This document shows positions 34,748 through 47,722 of a stretch of DNA of 64,000 nucleotides, one piece after another. Source of the stretch: Pseudoscleropodium purum. Taxonomy: Eukaryota; Streptophyta; Bryopsida; Hypnales; Brachytheciaceae. The position numbers were made by a program, and so were the translations under genes. The notes beneath the pieces were generated by a model. That model did not search any database and was not told where the DNA came from. It worked only from the letters and a program-made list of their open reading frames with translations. The stretch's first letter is position 1; each line of letters starts with the position of its first letter. The DNA is taken from NCBI GenBank assembly GCA_963969395.1, contig OZ017798.1, forward strand, positions 1,116,001-1,180,000, in the 5' to 3' direction.

Positions 34748-37700
34748 CTAGGATGCAGCTCCCTGAAGCATCTCCACTATCAAGGTCTTGATGTCCCTGC
34801 AGAACCCAAGCACCACAAAATCAGATATCTTGTATTATCAATATCAGAGGAGTTTCATCACACAATTGCAATCCTTTCATTGTGATAACCCAACTTTAGG
34901 CTGCGCCACTTGAAGCTCAACTCGAGAGAAGGTACAGGATTAGCTACAAATTGATGGTGGATGACTCCTTGCAAGTTCGAGAACTTACTTCCTATCCTGT
35001 GCAGGTCTTGGAAAAGGAATTCGAAGCTTTACTGGTTTTCCATCATAGCCAGCCTGTGTCGGAGATATCAAGAATGGCAACCTCATAAATAACATTGGAA
35101 ATCCACAAACTCAGAAACTGAAGTACAAAATGCAAGTCTTCAATGAATTTTCAAAAAGACCTTGCAAGCAAATTTACCTCAATATTGAAGCCTAGACGAT
35201 CCACTTGCAGCATCTTGGCATAAGCAATCTGCACTTAGTAAGAAAACAAAGTCATGACAAAGAGGCGCAACGGGAATGGTCCAAAAATGAACCTTTTGGA
35301 CAAGACAGAAAACACGATTCTCTTCCATGAAAATAGATGGTTAGTTGCTACCTTCACTCCTAGTGACGTTTCTGCAATTGCCTTTGTTTGGTCTGCATGG
35401 TCTCGGTTCATATGTCCCTGCACCCAATTTAACAAAAGGACTTTGAATACAATGCTGAGGTAAGCATGTGAAAGAAAAGCGAAGCATGTAAGAGATAGAA
35501 CACCATGAACATCCTTAAGGTTTGAGCACTGTCGTCTGTACCGCAATGGGTGCAGTGAAATGTGCTACAGGATCAACAGCTCCAGCGAGATATTCTTCCC
35601 CATCAAGTTCTGCAAGATTCAGACGAAAAAATGAGGTCTTTCAAAATCGAAGTCCCAAAACAACATTACTGATCATGGTATGATAAAATCGTAACAGCCG
35701 CCTTATTCAATTCCAAAGCCAATACCATTTCGACATAGTAATGCAGCTAGAGAGAACACATTCCAAGTTATTGTCTCCACCTCCAAATGTAACAAAAGCT
35801 GTGGCCGATCCAGCAAGAAATCGTATCTTCTTGGGTGTTATTCGGAAAAACCTAAAATCTCCAAAGTCCACCTGTCAACAAGCAATCAACGTTGTGGACT
35901 CATAATACGGTACATGCAGACATATTACATATTGAATACCTTGATTCTTGATCAATTTTTTTCTAAAATATTCAAAGTTAAAATTTTATTTGTTTTTAAA
36001 TGTCGAACTCGCTAAGGTGCTAAACTACCTGCAACGATTTTAGGCATTTACAAGCAGCACATATATGTCAAAGTAAGAAAAGGAATGAGCCCTTACCCAG
36101 AAAGCATCTGGATGCTTCCTCAAGTATACCGATCGTACACTTTCCGATTCAGCATCAGAGATCTGCACAACATTTGGATTTTCTCAATCGATTTCCTTAT
36201 TCCAAAAATTCTCTGAATAATATCATCACGAATGCGCTGTCTGCAGGGGCTCACTATTTCTGCTTCGCCTATAATGGTGACGACAGTATCACTTATGTCG
36301 CTTGCATCCCTAGCAACAAGCAATGAGCATTTTGAATTTGTTTCCAGATCCTGCACATACACACAATAGAATGAGGAGTTCCATCTAACCGGCAATGCAC
36401 AAGGACAAGTCATAACTAAAGTCCTATGTTCTCTGAAATGAAAATCTTCTATTTCTGTAAGTACATAATAAACGCTCTAACACACCTATTTCTCCTCAAA
36501 ACTCCAGCCAAGACAAACAACAAACGACAAAAATCTATTCAACGCAATACGACTCGAAAGCATGCATGAGGTAATCAGAAATAACCTTAGTGTGAGGGGA
36601 GAGAGAACTGATCGATAAGATAGGACGGCCACTGTCGTCGGTCGCATACAAAACCATCGACCCCAGAGGAAACCCATCATATTTCTGCGAACATCCATCA
36701 ACGTTGAACAACAACAATTGATGATAACAAGCTGATAAAAGTCTGCAAAGAAGTAGGAGTTGGTTACCTCATATTCTCATTCCACCAATAAGTCCTTCAA
36801 TAATACATGCATTGTGCTTCTAACATCGTAATAAAAGCTACAGGGGATACATAGGCGTCCACCTCCTCTCTCAATATCTTGGATGACAATTTTCGTGCAA
36901 AATTGCTCAATAAGAGTATACACCTAGAGCTCAATATTCAAAAGTACTGTGCCTATTTACCGAATTCGGTGCTGGAGCCAAATTGGATTGAAGAAAATAA
37001 AACAAAGAGTTCATTTATTCTGGCACCCATAAAGCAGTATATGTACTCCTTGGTATCGAGGAGTGCAGAGCAAAGGCCATCAATATGTTTCAAAAAACGC
37101 CCTCTTTGGAGGGTCGAATAATTCATCCTCTTTTTCATGGAAATGAGCACACCTGAGAGATAGTAGACAGAGTTGCAGTCGAGCTAGTTGCTACAAGCGT
37201 GCGGGATTCGTCCACTTTTGACAATCGTGCAGCCTCTTTCTGCACCACGGTACGGTTTGAGTGAAAACAACATCTCACGTATTGGACTAGGTCGATTGCA
37301 AACGATTCACCCCTAAAAGACCAAGGATACATGGTTTTAAAATGACCAATTCATTGCTCTTAGTGAGAAAAACATAATTCAAGTACGGTAAAACACTATA
37401 TCACTAGGATCAGCGAAGAAAATTGCATGTTTAAGTCAAAAAATAAACAACTCTGGACAAAGGAAGTCCCCTTATAACCTATTCCAAAACTCCTAAATAA
37501 CCATGAGGCACAATTTTGGACCTCTTGATCCTTTAGGGCCGCTGTGCTTGTGCATAACAATCTTACTTGATGGGCCCGAATTTCTTCCCACCACCTCGTC
37601 TCCTCGTCCAGTTTCTCGTTCGGCATGGTCTGGCAAATGCAAACACTGCTCTCTCGTCAACTAATTCAACAAGCATTTCTTGCATACAAATGATGATAAT

Positions 37701-38705
37701 AAATCAAAGATCCCTGCCACAGAATTGCTCTACTATTGTGAAGTAGGCACAACCTGGTGGTGGTTCATTACGATGACATATTCAGACTCGATTTTACGTT
37801 CAAATGGCAACACTTCACGTTCACAAAATAAACCTAATTTTCGGAACTTCAACTGACAAACGGACACATTTCATGATCCCAAAAGGTCAGATATCCCTTG
37901 TTAACCCTAAATGCCTAGAAGGTCCTGCTGTAGCTTCTCAAGTCACAAATAGTGCCACATAATAACAATTTCATAGAACTGAGACCTTTATCAAAATTTT
38001 GTCATTTATCTCCTGGAGTTTTCCAATCCACCAAATAAATAAAATTATTGTAAGTGATGCATGAAACCTCAGAAAAAAATTCAAAAAATGCCTATCATTA
38101 AATCCAGGAGATGTGGTTACGGTTATTCATTCTAAGCGTGTCAAAATGCATATTTCTAAGTAGGTTATCCTAAAATATCTTCATCTTCTCATTCAAATCA
38201 ACCTAAAAGTAGATTTGAACTCCAATTTTTCAAGTAATGGCAAAATTCAGTAAGTAAGCCAATTGACAGAAACGTCACTTTCATTTTGCAACAATCTGTA
38301 AGCTCCATGACTCTAAATTGCGCAAATTACCCACAAAACTCGCATTCCTATTCGAATTCCCGTGAGGACATACAATTCCGAAGGACGACAATCCAGAATT
38401 GCATCCCAAAACAAGAAAAGTCGCAAGAATTTCACACCACCGGAATTGCAACTACGACAATCACCAAATGCAATTTGCAAGCCGACCTGGGGAGCAGGTC
38501 CCGAGGAAGAAGCCATCACAGAGAACGGGCGCATCCACGGTCCACCATTATTCCGAGGTCGCAAGCTTTGGGGACAGAGTGGCCTTCGCAAATGGAAGCC
38601 ACGACGGTTTGATGCAGCGGCAATTATGCACAGTTTGGTCACGAGTGACGGAGCTGCGAGAGTGTGAGGGCATGTGGAGAGCGGCACTGCCATTCGGAGC
38701 GCCAT
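34748..38705 (-). CDS. Plastid FMN-split-barrel/DUF2470 protein (HugZ, HOZ/PGR7-like)
   Basis: Twelve coding exons: 38,705-38,487; 37,629-37,567; 37,239-37,153; 36,684-36,586; 36,350-36,255; 36,162-36,097; 35,871-35,781; 35,609-35,542; 35,417-35,352; 35,228-35,178; 35,053-34,989; 34,796-34,748. Phases match throughout and give 339 aa. Residues 1-73 are Ala, Ser and Arg rich, a plausible chloroplast transit peptide. Residues 95-263 form the split-barrel domain (KEAARLSKVDESRTLVATSS, YDGFPLGSMVLYA, SKCSLLVARD, HPDAFWVDFGDFRFFR). Residues 264-339 form the DUF2470/HugZ C-terminal domain (GHMNRDHADQTKAIAE, LGFNIEAGYDGKPVKLR, KTLIVEMLQGAAS). Relatives bind heme or flavin, assist plastid heme turnover, or bind glutamyl-tRNA reductase. 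I cannot decide between the HOZ and PGR7/GluTR-binding branches. Two donors (GTGGAG at exon 7, GTGAGC at exon 5) are weak. The first in-frame ATG was chosen. Confidence 0.9.
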
Positions 38706-38895
38706 TGCCACTGCAGCTGTTGTTGCGTGAGGGAGACAAATCTTTAGCGACAAGCGGAGAAAAGGAAAGGAAGCGCGTCAGGGGCTTATCACCGTGGTGT
38801 GGGTATTTCCACGGTCGTACGTAGTGCCCGGTATTGACCTATCGCCGGTTTGAGAGTTTTTTTTGGAAGAGTGTTCTCAGCTTCAAGAATAACTA
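38706..38895 (-). promoter_or_regulatory. Promoter region of the HugZ-family gene
   Basis: A GC-rich stretch directly upstream of the ATG. The minus strand carries an I-box-like GATAAG near 38,786, a motif common in light-regulated plastid-protein genes. No clear TATA box was seen. A MITE inserted at 38,896 ends this region. Confidence 0.35.
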
Positions 38896-39207
38896 AGGTA
38901 GGAGGTTCATAAATGGATCATCTAAGTGCTGCAACTGAATTTTGGGAGGCTAAACATCTTGAAAAAAAGTTCAGTAAATTTTACTTAAAAGAGTTGTGGA
39001 ATTGACATTTAACTCAGGTCGTTTCATATTTTTTGAACCTTTGTGGAATTAATTACAAATTTTTGAAGTTGGAAAAAAGTGGTTATTTGTGATCATCAAA
39101 AGCAACCACCTCCTGAAATGTGCATATTTGGTACATTGAAGAAAGCAAAATGTACCTTTAAGTTATGATTGCTTTTGATGTCATGTCAAAGTTCAAGCCT
39201 CCTACTT
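38896..39207 (+). mobile_element. TA-MITE, 312 bp
   Basis: The ends AGGTAGGAGG and CCTCCTACTT are inverted repeats with one mismatch, flanked by TA at 38,894-38,895 and 39,208-39,209. Its internal sequence matches the 33,516 element along its length, and it retains the paired GTACATT/AATGTAC words. It lies about 190 bp upstream of the HugZ-family start codon. Confidence 0.9.
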
Positions 39208-39215
39208 TAGTGTGC

Positions 39216-41170
39216 CCTTTGATGTTGCTACAGTATATGTAATAAAATATAAAAATAAAAGTAATTTAAAAAAAAATGAATTCATAAAAACTTCGAAATA
39301 GGTCCAAATATAACAAAACAAAGTCCATGCACCCCTCTTTGATGAGGGCTTTCCAATGGTACCAAGAACTCAAATAGGGAACACATAGTACTTAGGATTT
39401 AACCATAACAAACAAAACACCTTTGTTTAAAGTATAGACTAGTGTGTCCCATGCCATTGCTACAATCAAAATCAAAATAAAAGAAATTTTTTAATTTATA
39501 AAAACTTCAAAACTCAATAACTTTCACTCTATAGGTCCAAACACTATGAAACAAAGTCTATGCTCCCTTCCTCACAAAAGGCTTTCCAACAATACAAAAA
39601 TGCAAAAAGGGGACTTATGGTCCAAGAAATCTCACTATAACACACAAATAGCCTAACTTAATGTATGGACTAGTGTGTCTTGTGTTGTTGCCACTACTAA
39701 AAGAAAAAAAAAAAGTAATTTTTTCATATTTTTAATCCATTAAACTTTGAAATTCAATAATTTTCACACTTTGAAATTCAATAATTCAACTTTTAATTAA
39801 AAAAATCCATAACTTCTACAACATAGGTCCAAACACCACAAAAATGGCATGAACAGAAAGCTTCACCCACAAAGGAGTGCAAAGACTTTGTTTTGTAGCA
39901 TTTTAATATGCAATGCAAAAGTTATGAAATTTTCAAAATAAAAGATAATTTAATTCTATTTTTGGATTTATAAAAACTTTGAAAGTCAATAACTTTTGCA
40001 TCGTAAGTGGAAACACCACAAAACATAGTCCATGCACCCTTTGAGCAAAGAATTTTTGAGCAATACCATAAATGCCACAGGATGCCTTACAATTTCTTAG
40101 ATCTCAACGTATCAAACAAAACAAAATAAACAACCTAATTTAAGGGTATAGATACTAAACAAAATCTATATATCCTTTCTTACTAAGGACTTTCCAATAG
40201 TACCACGAATGTGACCAAATCATACATGATCTAAAAGATACATAATTTAAGATCCAAAAATATCTAAAAAATCTATAACTTCTACACCGTTGGTCTAAAC
40301 GTTACAAAGTAAAGGTTGTGCACCCCTCCTAGCAAAGGGCTTTTCAATGGTACTAAAAATGTGTCCAAATGATACACAGTCCAAAAGACACATAATTTAG
40401 CATAATTTAAGAGCCAAAAATAACTCAAAAATTCATAACTTTCACATTGTAGCTTCCAACATCATGAAACAAAGCCCATGCACCCCTCCTCACTGAGCAC
40501 TTTCTAATGGGTCTAAGAACGCAACTAGGGGACACAAAGTCTAGGTGATTTCAATGTAACAAATCAAACCAAATAAACAACCTAACTTAAAGAAATGGAT
40601 GGATGGATAGACCAATGTGCCTTGTGATGTTGCCACAACCAAAATAAAAGTAAAAGCAATTTTTTCATTTCTTAATCCATAAAAACTTTGAAATTTAATA
40701 ATCTTCACATTGTAGTGTAAGAGGCTACGTTCTTTTTACAAATAGAGAGCTTTATGCACAAAGGCATGCAATAACTTTTTTTTGGTGTCTGGACATGTAA
40801 TGTGAAAAGTTTTTTTTTTTTTCAAAATAAAAGTTAATTTAATTTAATTTAGAAGTTAAGAAAATTCATAACTTCTATATTGTAGGTCCAAATGCCATGA
40901 ACTTGGTATGAATAGAAAGCTTCATCTACAAGGAAGTGGAAGGACTTTATTTTGTAGTGTTTGGACATGTTATGCAAAAGTTATGAATATTTCAAAATAA
41001 AAGATAATTTGATTCAATTTTTGAATTCAATAACTTTTGCACTGTAGGTCCAAACACCATGAAACGAAGACCATGCATCACTTTGTGCAAAGAGCTTTTG
41101 AGTGGTACTATCGTAGCACAAGGAAGCACAAATTTTCCAATTGGTGCTAAAAAGTGTCTAAAACACCACT
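39216..41170. repeat. Degenerate tandem repeat array, left part
   Basis: A module recurs in the same orientation: a phrase like AATAACTTTCACATTGTAGG, then CCAAACACCATGAAACAAAG, CCATGCACCCCTCC, GGCTTTCCAATGGTAC, a block rich in AACAAA words, then GTGTGCCTTGTG and AAAATAAAAGTAA. Module starts by the CCATGCAC word lie near 39,328, 39,555, 40,031, 40,300, 40,468 and 41,070. Units are unequal, about 130 to 250 bp, and strongly diverged. No coding capacity was seen. Confidence 0.7.
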
Positions 41171-44100
41171 AAAGTGACTCATGTAACGTTCCCAAGAGAT
41201 TTAGTTTGTAATTCCTAAAGAGATGTCCAAAACCACATACTGAAGTCAAACCCCAAACCTATTGGATCTACAATTGAAAAGTCTAGATTTATGCCTTGAC
41301 TGATTCTAGCTATTTCCTCATTCAAATGTGATATTTCCTCATTCTCCAACAACCAAGAAAGAGTGTTCGGGTATTGTACCTCTTTTGGTTCCGATCTTTC
41401 ATAACCAATTAGAAGTTTAGCCTCTATATCAAAGGATTCCGCTATTTAAATTATGGAAGGACACATTAAATCCTATCTTCCTAGGAATTTAAGTGATTGG
41501 AGTTTCACTAAAACACAATAAGACAAATGAACATAGGAAGCAAGTATTTCTTCACAACCAATCTAGATGTCAATCCAAACTAACAAGTCACACGAGAAAT
41601 CCCTACTATCCTCTCGTACTATAACAACAGACCTATCCAAAACCAGATTCCTTTAGCGAGGAGGGATAACCGGATACTACACGCACTTTGCCCAATTACT
41701 TATTCCGACTTCCAGTTGTAATGGAACCTCATCATAAGTTAACTAGCATATGCCTAGATTTTCACAGGTCACACCAAGTCTCAGTGTGGCTATCCTATAC
41801 AAAAGTCTCTAAGCCACAAGCCCAAACAGAGTTTACCGTCTAATACCCAAAGCTCCTGAATTAGTCCAACTACTATCCCGGAACCTGATCCAGACATAAT
41901 CCAAGGTCTACTCTTTCTTTCCAATTTAACAAACCTAGCTACCCGCACAAAGCAATGGTTCTAGCATTGCCAACATACCAATACAAAATCAAGGGATGAA
42001 TTCAAAGCTATGAAGTGGAAATATTGAAATTGATTTGCTTTAACAAAAAAAAATACACGAGTATGAAAACGCCCGGGGCTTCAAACTAACATCTGCCCCT
42101 AAATAACTAACACCCCTAGGAACCCTAAAAGCCCCAAGGGAATGACATAAGGACAAGGGAATGACACGTCACATTCTCCTAATCCACAACCTGTTAACTT
42201 CCTAACATGCGATTGATTCCGCCAAAAGTGAATCTCAAATCCAAAAAATCCGAATCCAGATGTCTAGGTTCATCTTTGCAAAAGTGACTAACTAATGGCT
42301 TTCTAAGTCCAAAAACTTATGTTTTCTTCTACCTACCTACTTCTACGTCTAAAATAACTACTACTAAGATTTTTTGGCCCGCTTTGGAATTTCCTCCATT
42401 TGTTTGGTGGTCCCTCTTCTAGCTGGTTACTTGTAACTAGTTGAGGCTTTGCCGCCATGTGTGGCCTTTCCCTTGATCAAAACTAGAGTCTTACCTTTTT
42501 CCTTTCTGTGTGAAAGAGAGGTCTATTTTAGTTTTGATTCCTCTTCTAATTCAACCGTGCTGCCTTTGTTTTTAGTTGTCTCTGGAGACTCTTCTTTTTC
42601 TTCTTCTAATCCAAGCACAATCGGTGGGCTTGTTTCCGTGGTTCGCTTCATGGTCTGCTTTTCTTCACCATACTTGTCAACTTCAATGAAAGGTTGGAAA
42701 CTTTGCTCTATGGCATATCCAGGCTTTCCTCCACTAACTGGGAATGGTTCATGGTTTGGGATCCGGGTTTAGACCCTTTTCCAGTCTCAAATTCAACTCG
42801 ACTACTTGGTCGGGTGGATTGCTACATAGAATCTAAGCTCTTATCTTTCCGCTCCCTAGAAGTAGGCAGAGAAAGTGGAATTGTCTTGGAGGGAGTTGCT
42901 TCCGTCAACCGACCGGATCCTTTTCCCGTTTCCGGTTTAGGACTGGATTCCATCACAACTTTCATCTCATCCAATGTCCTGTCCATCTTCTCTCCGTAAT
43001 CCACTAGCAATAAGACAAGTTTTGGACCTAACTGTGACCCTTCCTTGTAAACACCAACCTCAAACAACTTGGCTTTGTTCACTACATCACCCATATGTCC
43101 AATGAAGTCCCGGATTTGGTTAAGGGTTTCCGTGGACTCAGATGAAAGTCTCCTCTCTCTTGCTACTTCCTTAGACTTCTGCTTCAATTTGCTCTAAAGA
43201 AATTTTACCTAACTCATCAACTCCTCAACCCGATCCTCTAATTTTTGTACATCCCTATTTTGGAGAAGAATCTCTATTCTCTTGTAGAAATCTAAGGGTT
43301 CAATATTCCCCATCAACTCACACACCTTCCTAATTATCTCCCTTTCAATGGAGATGTGCTCTCGGATCTGGTTCAACTCCTCTATTACCTTCCCCAAGGC
43401 ATCACTCTTTCATTCCAAAGCCCAAATAGGGTCTTTTCCTTTAACCCCTCAGCAATTCCCTTCCCTTTCTCTCAAAAAGCTATTTCTTCTTTTTCTAGTT
43501 TCGACGACTCATCTCCTAACCTTTTTTTTCCAGCTTCATCTTCATCTTTCGGTTCCGCACTAATGTCATACTCAAGCATGACTACAACAGCTTTACATAT
43601 TGACCTCTCCGTATCTTTTAGCAAATCCAGGGATTCATAAAGATGAAAGAAAAACGAGCTGAGCCTAGAAGGTTTGGACTTTCCGGCTACTCCAACCATC
43701 CTAGCTACTACATCTTGGATGATTATTCCCCAATTGACTTTCCTATTTTTGGATAGCACTCCAAAGATTGTATTTGCTAGAGTGACTGTGAGTTGCGTAG
43801 GCCTCTTCAGATTTAAAATTAACACTAAGAATTCTAACACTCTCCTTTCCCTCAAGCTCTCACAATCTATGACTGCATATTCGTCCTTAGGGTTAACTGG
43901 ATTGAAAAACTTACCATTCTCGAACTTGTCAATTTGAGAAGCCCACCCTTCTTTGGTATTGGGAAGCAGTAGATTGTCTCCCACGTACCGGATGTCCACT
44001 CTAATGGTTGCGCCTTGACGGTCCGTTTCCACTCGCTAGACTAGTCCTCATCAACTCCCGACCTCCCATACCATCATTTCATCTCGCAAGTTCCCTAGCA

Positions 44101-44650
44101 GCTATAGGAATCATTGGCAACCAATGCACCTCAAGTCCTCCTCCAAGTGCTCCTTCTTATTTTTGTTCTTAGGGATGCTTGGAACTACTGACCAAAGGGT
44201 GACTAGATGTGGTTCCTCCTCAATCTTTGCCTTCACCATCTTTCCTAATGTATTTAGAGGTATCTCACCACCCTTCCAATTCCTCAAGTCTAGAAACATT
44301 CAAACACCTAAAGAAACTCGCTAAAAAAGAAGCCCTTCTTCCTATTCGCGCTCTGTGAACCAGAATCTCAAAAACTCTCACGAATCCTTCACTAGAGTAA
44401 AAACACACAGACACAAACCCTAAAGCTCACGCAGATTTAGGAACAAGTGGGGAGGGAAGGAGAGTGACCTTCTTTTCTTTTCCCTAGTTCCGATTCCTAT
44501 AGCCGTTGGAGATGACCGTTGTGTTGTTTCAACGGATTTTTCGTTTGTTGGACGTTCCACCTATAATTCTACATGCGTTTGTTAGCTTCCGATAGGATCC
44601 CGATTCAAGTTTTGATACCGTCAAAAGTCTTGTAAATACTTTTGGCTAAG
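41171..44650 (-). pseudogene. Repeated coiled-coil gene, copy 2, better preserved but broken
   Basis: On the minus strand, long open segments follow in order: 44,299-44,111; 44,032-43,472 (the conserved domain, with DCESLRERRVLEFLVLIL, LANTIFGVL, VNWGIIIQDVVARMV and FFFHLYESLDLL); 43,397-43,209 and 43,187-42,822 (coiled-coil, ELNQIREHISIEREI and ETLNQIRDFIGHMGDV); and an open run of about 80 codons at 41,440-41,200. Between 44,111 and 44,032 the frame shifts twice and two stops occur. The conserved domain aligns with copy 1 at 1,110-1,440. The GC-rich block interrupts the degenerate repeat array, so it looks inserted. It may derive from a retroelement gag-like protein. Protein family not recognised. 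Confidence 0.65.
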
Positions 44651-47050
44651 TAACCGGGTTCCAATTTTGGTTAGGACAGAAAATATAAATCCCCCCCTTA
44701 ACTATTTTATCTCAACTAAGAGATCCTATGGTTTACCAATTCATAATGCTAGTAATTTCTTTGTTTCTAATTCATAAAAGCAAAAAAATATACTAGGAAT
44801 GGTCTCCTTACTTCAAATTCCATTTGAAGTATTAAAAATCTAACTTTCTATATTCCCACAAGTACCAAGAACGTGGTTGAATACTTCATAGTTTATTAGA
44901 TCTCAATGAATCAAATAAATAAAACAAACAACCTATTGTAAAGGTATTGATTAGTGTACCTTATGTTTTTGCCACAGTCAAAATTAAAATTAAAAATAAA
45001 AATAAATTTTTAAACTTTTAATTCATTCAAACTTTGAAATTCAATAACTTTCACACCATAAGGTAAGAAGCTATATTCTTTGTATAAATAGAAAGCTTTG
45101 TGCACAAAGAAGTACAAAGGCTTTGTTTTGTGGCATTTAGATATGCCATATAAAAGTCATCATTTCTTCAAAATAAAAGATAATTTAATTCAATTTAAAT
45201 TTTATTTAAATTCATAACTTTCACACCAAAAGTCTAAACTCCATAAAATTGACATGAATAGAAAGCCTTATCTACAAAAGAATGCGCAGGCTTTATTTTG
45301 TAACATTTGGATTTGTGATACAGAAGATACGAATTTTTCAAAATAAAAGATAATTTAATTCAACTTTTTGAATCATAAAAACTTTGAAATTCAATAACTT
45401 TTGTATTATAGGTCCACACACTATAAAACAAATTTTGTCCATCCCTTTGCACAAAGAGCTTTTTAACAATACAAAAAGCTTTGCTGGACAATTTGTTAGA
45501 TCTTAGCATATCAAACAAACAAAACAAAACAAAACAATCTATCTAGAGGGTATAGATTTTGTAGCTATGAATATCATGTCCAATTCAAAATATAAAAGTT
45601 TATTAAATCTACTATATGCATTGTTTTCCAAATCTTAAAAATTAAAAATAGTGAACACTTTAGTGGTGTTGCATGCTTTCTCACCAAGAGAATTATATTC
45701 AATTACAATATATAGCATATTCACCTATTGGAGCATCCAAAAGTAAAAAACCAATTTCATAAGAAGAATGAATCTCAAAAATTCTTGATGTAACATATAT
45801 TTTTGTTGAGAAATCTATGATGTTTTAAGATGGTTTGCATTATTTTATAAAGACTAACATAGGAATTGTATTTCATTCACTAGAAGAATCCTACGTTCAT
45901 TTCGATATGGGACGTTTAACTTGACATTGTTTACTTGCACGTTCAATGTAGCAACCCCATGTTTTAATGTCAACATTGATATTCATTGATGTTCATTGCA
46001 ACATCTTCAATGACAAAAAAATTATGGTGTTGCTACATTGAATGCGCAAATAAACAGTGTCAAGTTAGACATCTAATATCTAAATAAACATGGGATTTTT
46101 CTAGTGATTCAAAATACTATGCACTAGTATGCCCTATGCCATTGCCATTGTCAAAATAAAAATAAAAATAATTATCTAATTCATAAAAACTTCGAAATTC
46201 AATAGCTTTCATGTCATAAATCCAAATGCCATGAAACAAAGTCCATCCACCCCTCCTTGTTGAGGGCTTTTGATGGTACTATAAACATAGCCGTAGGACA
46301 CACAATTTGAGAGATTTCAATGTAACAAACAACACACCTAAAACTACGTAACTAACTAACTTAAGGTATGGATTTTATTACCAATGATAGTATAATAATA
46401 TAACAAGCAATAGCAATTCCAATTTGCTTTTAAATTTTATTGCACTCAATGTACTATAATTAATCATTTCAAGGCACCTAGTGTACCTTATGCCATTGCC
46501 ATAGTCAAAATAAAAGTAAAAGTAATTTTTTATTTTTAAATTCAAAAATAATTCAAAAATATATAATTGTCAAACCTTAGGTTCAAATGCTTCAAAACAA
46601 AGCCCGTGCACCCCTCCTTGCAACGAGATTTCTAACCATTACAAAAAATTTTAATCTTGCAAAGGGCCGTTAAGAATTCCTTTTTTAGCACCCCGCAGTG
46701 CAATTACAGAAAATTTAAAAAAAACATAAAAAATTTAATATTTTTAAAAATTAAAAAAATTTAATTAAAATTTAAAAAATTATGATGTGGTGCTGACATA
46801 GCACAAATAGTGCCTACATCAGCATTGTTCATAAAAAATTAAAAACCTTGGAATTCCTCTCAATTGAACCAGGGGGGAGTCAAAACTCACAATCCTTTTG
46901 AGGGCTGAAAATTTTCGTAATGGGTACTAAGAACATGTCCAAAGGATGCGTAGTCCAAAAGATATCATTGTAACAAAAAAGTAAACAAAACAAACAAACA
47001 AACATCACTTAAAGTATAGTTTTCAAGCCAATTGTAGTGGTAATATATCA
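44651..47050. repeat. Degenerate tandem repeat array, right part
   Basis: The same module as at 39,216-41,170 continues here (AATAACTTTCACACCATAAG near 45,043, CAAAGTCCATCCACCCCTCC near 46,237, CAAAGCCCGTGCACCCCTCC near 46,599). A 229-bp foldback element is nested at 45,878. Confidence 0.65.
45878..46106. mobile_element. CACTA-ended foldback MITE, 229 bp
   Basis: The left end CACTAGAAGAATCC and right end GGATTTTTCTAGTG are inverted repeats, and pairing continues through arms of about 100 bp (GACGTTTAACTTGACATTGT with ACAGTGTCAAGTTAGACATC). Both flanks read ATT, a 3-bp target duplication as expected of CACTA (CMC) elements. It has no coding capacity. A relative lies at 62,788. Confidence 0.85.
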
Positions 47051-47101
47051 AAGCTAGTCAAGCTTCAAACTAAATTATAATAAATTATAATATCATATGT
47101 A

Positions 47102-47722
47102 CAGTAGTATGCTCTAAAAGTGCCCGACCATTTCAAATACACCTTATAATTAGATATAAAGTGAACCTCAAGTGGTCCTAAAATGAATATGTGACAAACT
47201 CTTAATTGGTTGAAGATAAAGTGGGAGCAACTTAAAATCTATCAAAAATTGCTTTAAGGCTTAAATGTGAATGGTTAAAGCATGTGGTTGGATTCATTCT
47301 TAAATGTAGTGATAGATGGACATTTATGTATTTAAATAAGAAGTTAACAAGTCAATTATTTTATTTGGAAAATGCAAAATCTAAAAATGATTAGATATAT
47401 GTTTGGTCACTTTAAAGATCCTTCTTTGTACTTATTGCAAATTCCCATGCTTATTTTTGGTTTTCCCATCTCCTTTTAAAGGTCGCATGTGTGTTGATTT
47501 TGCCAAACCTACTTTCATAAATAACTAAATAAGTGACTAGGACCAAAAAATTTGAAAAATTATAACTAACTCAATATTGCTTGGAAAACTATGAAACTAC
47601 TTGTATTAGAAGTTGTATCCATTTATCTTTCTTTAAAAAATAAGCAAAAATATTACAGTCTTCATAAGTCTGTAAAAAAGGCGGAACAACCTATAAATGG
47701 TCCCTTTTAGACCACACTACCT
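47102..47722. mobile_element. Long TA-MITE-like element, about 620 bp
   Basis: The right end CACACTACCT-TA is the same as that of the 19,724 element, and the left end shares ATGCTCTAAAAGTG with it. The interior shares a region resembling AAAATTATAACTAACTC. The exact left boundary is uncertain by a few bases. Confidence 0.55.

Noticed and set aside
38706..38753. Sixteen extra N-terminal codons for the HugZ-family protein
   Set aside because: The extension begins at TTG; the first ATG in frame is at 38,703-38,705.
38286..38824. Plus-strand frames over the HugZ-family first exon
   Set aside because: The minus-strand reading gives a transit peptide that splices in frame to a recognised protein.
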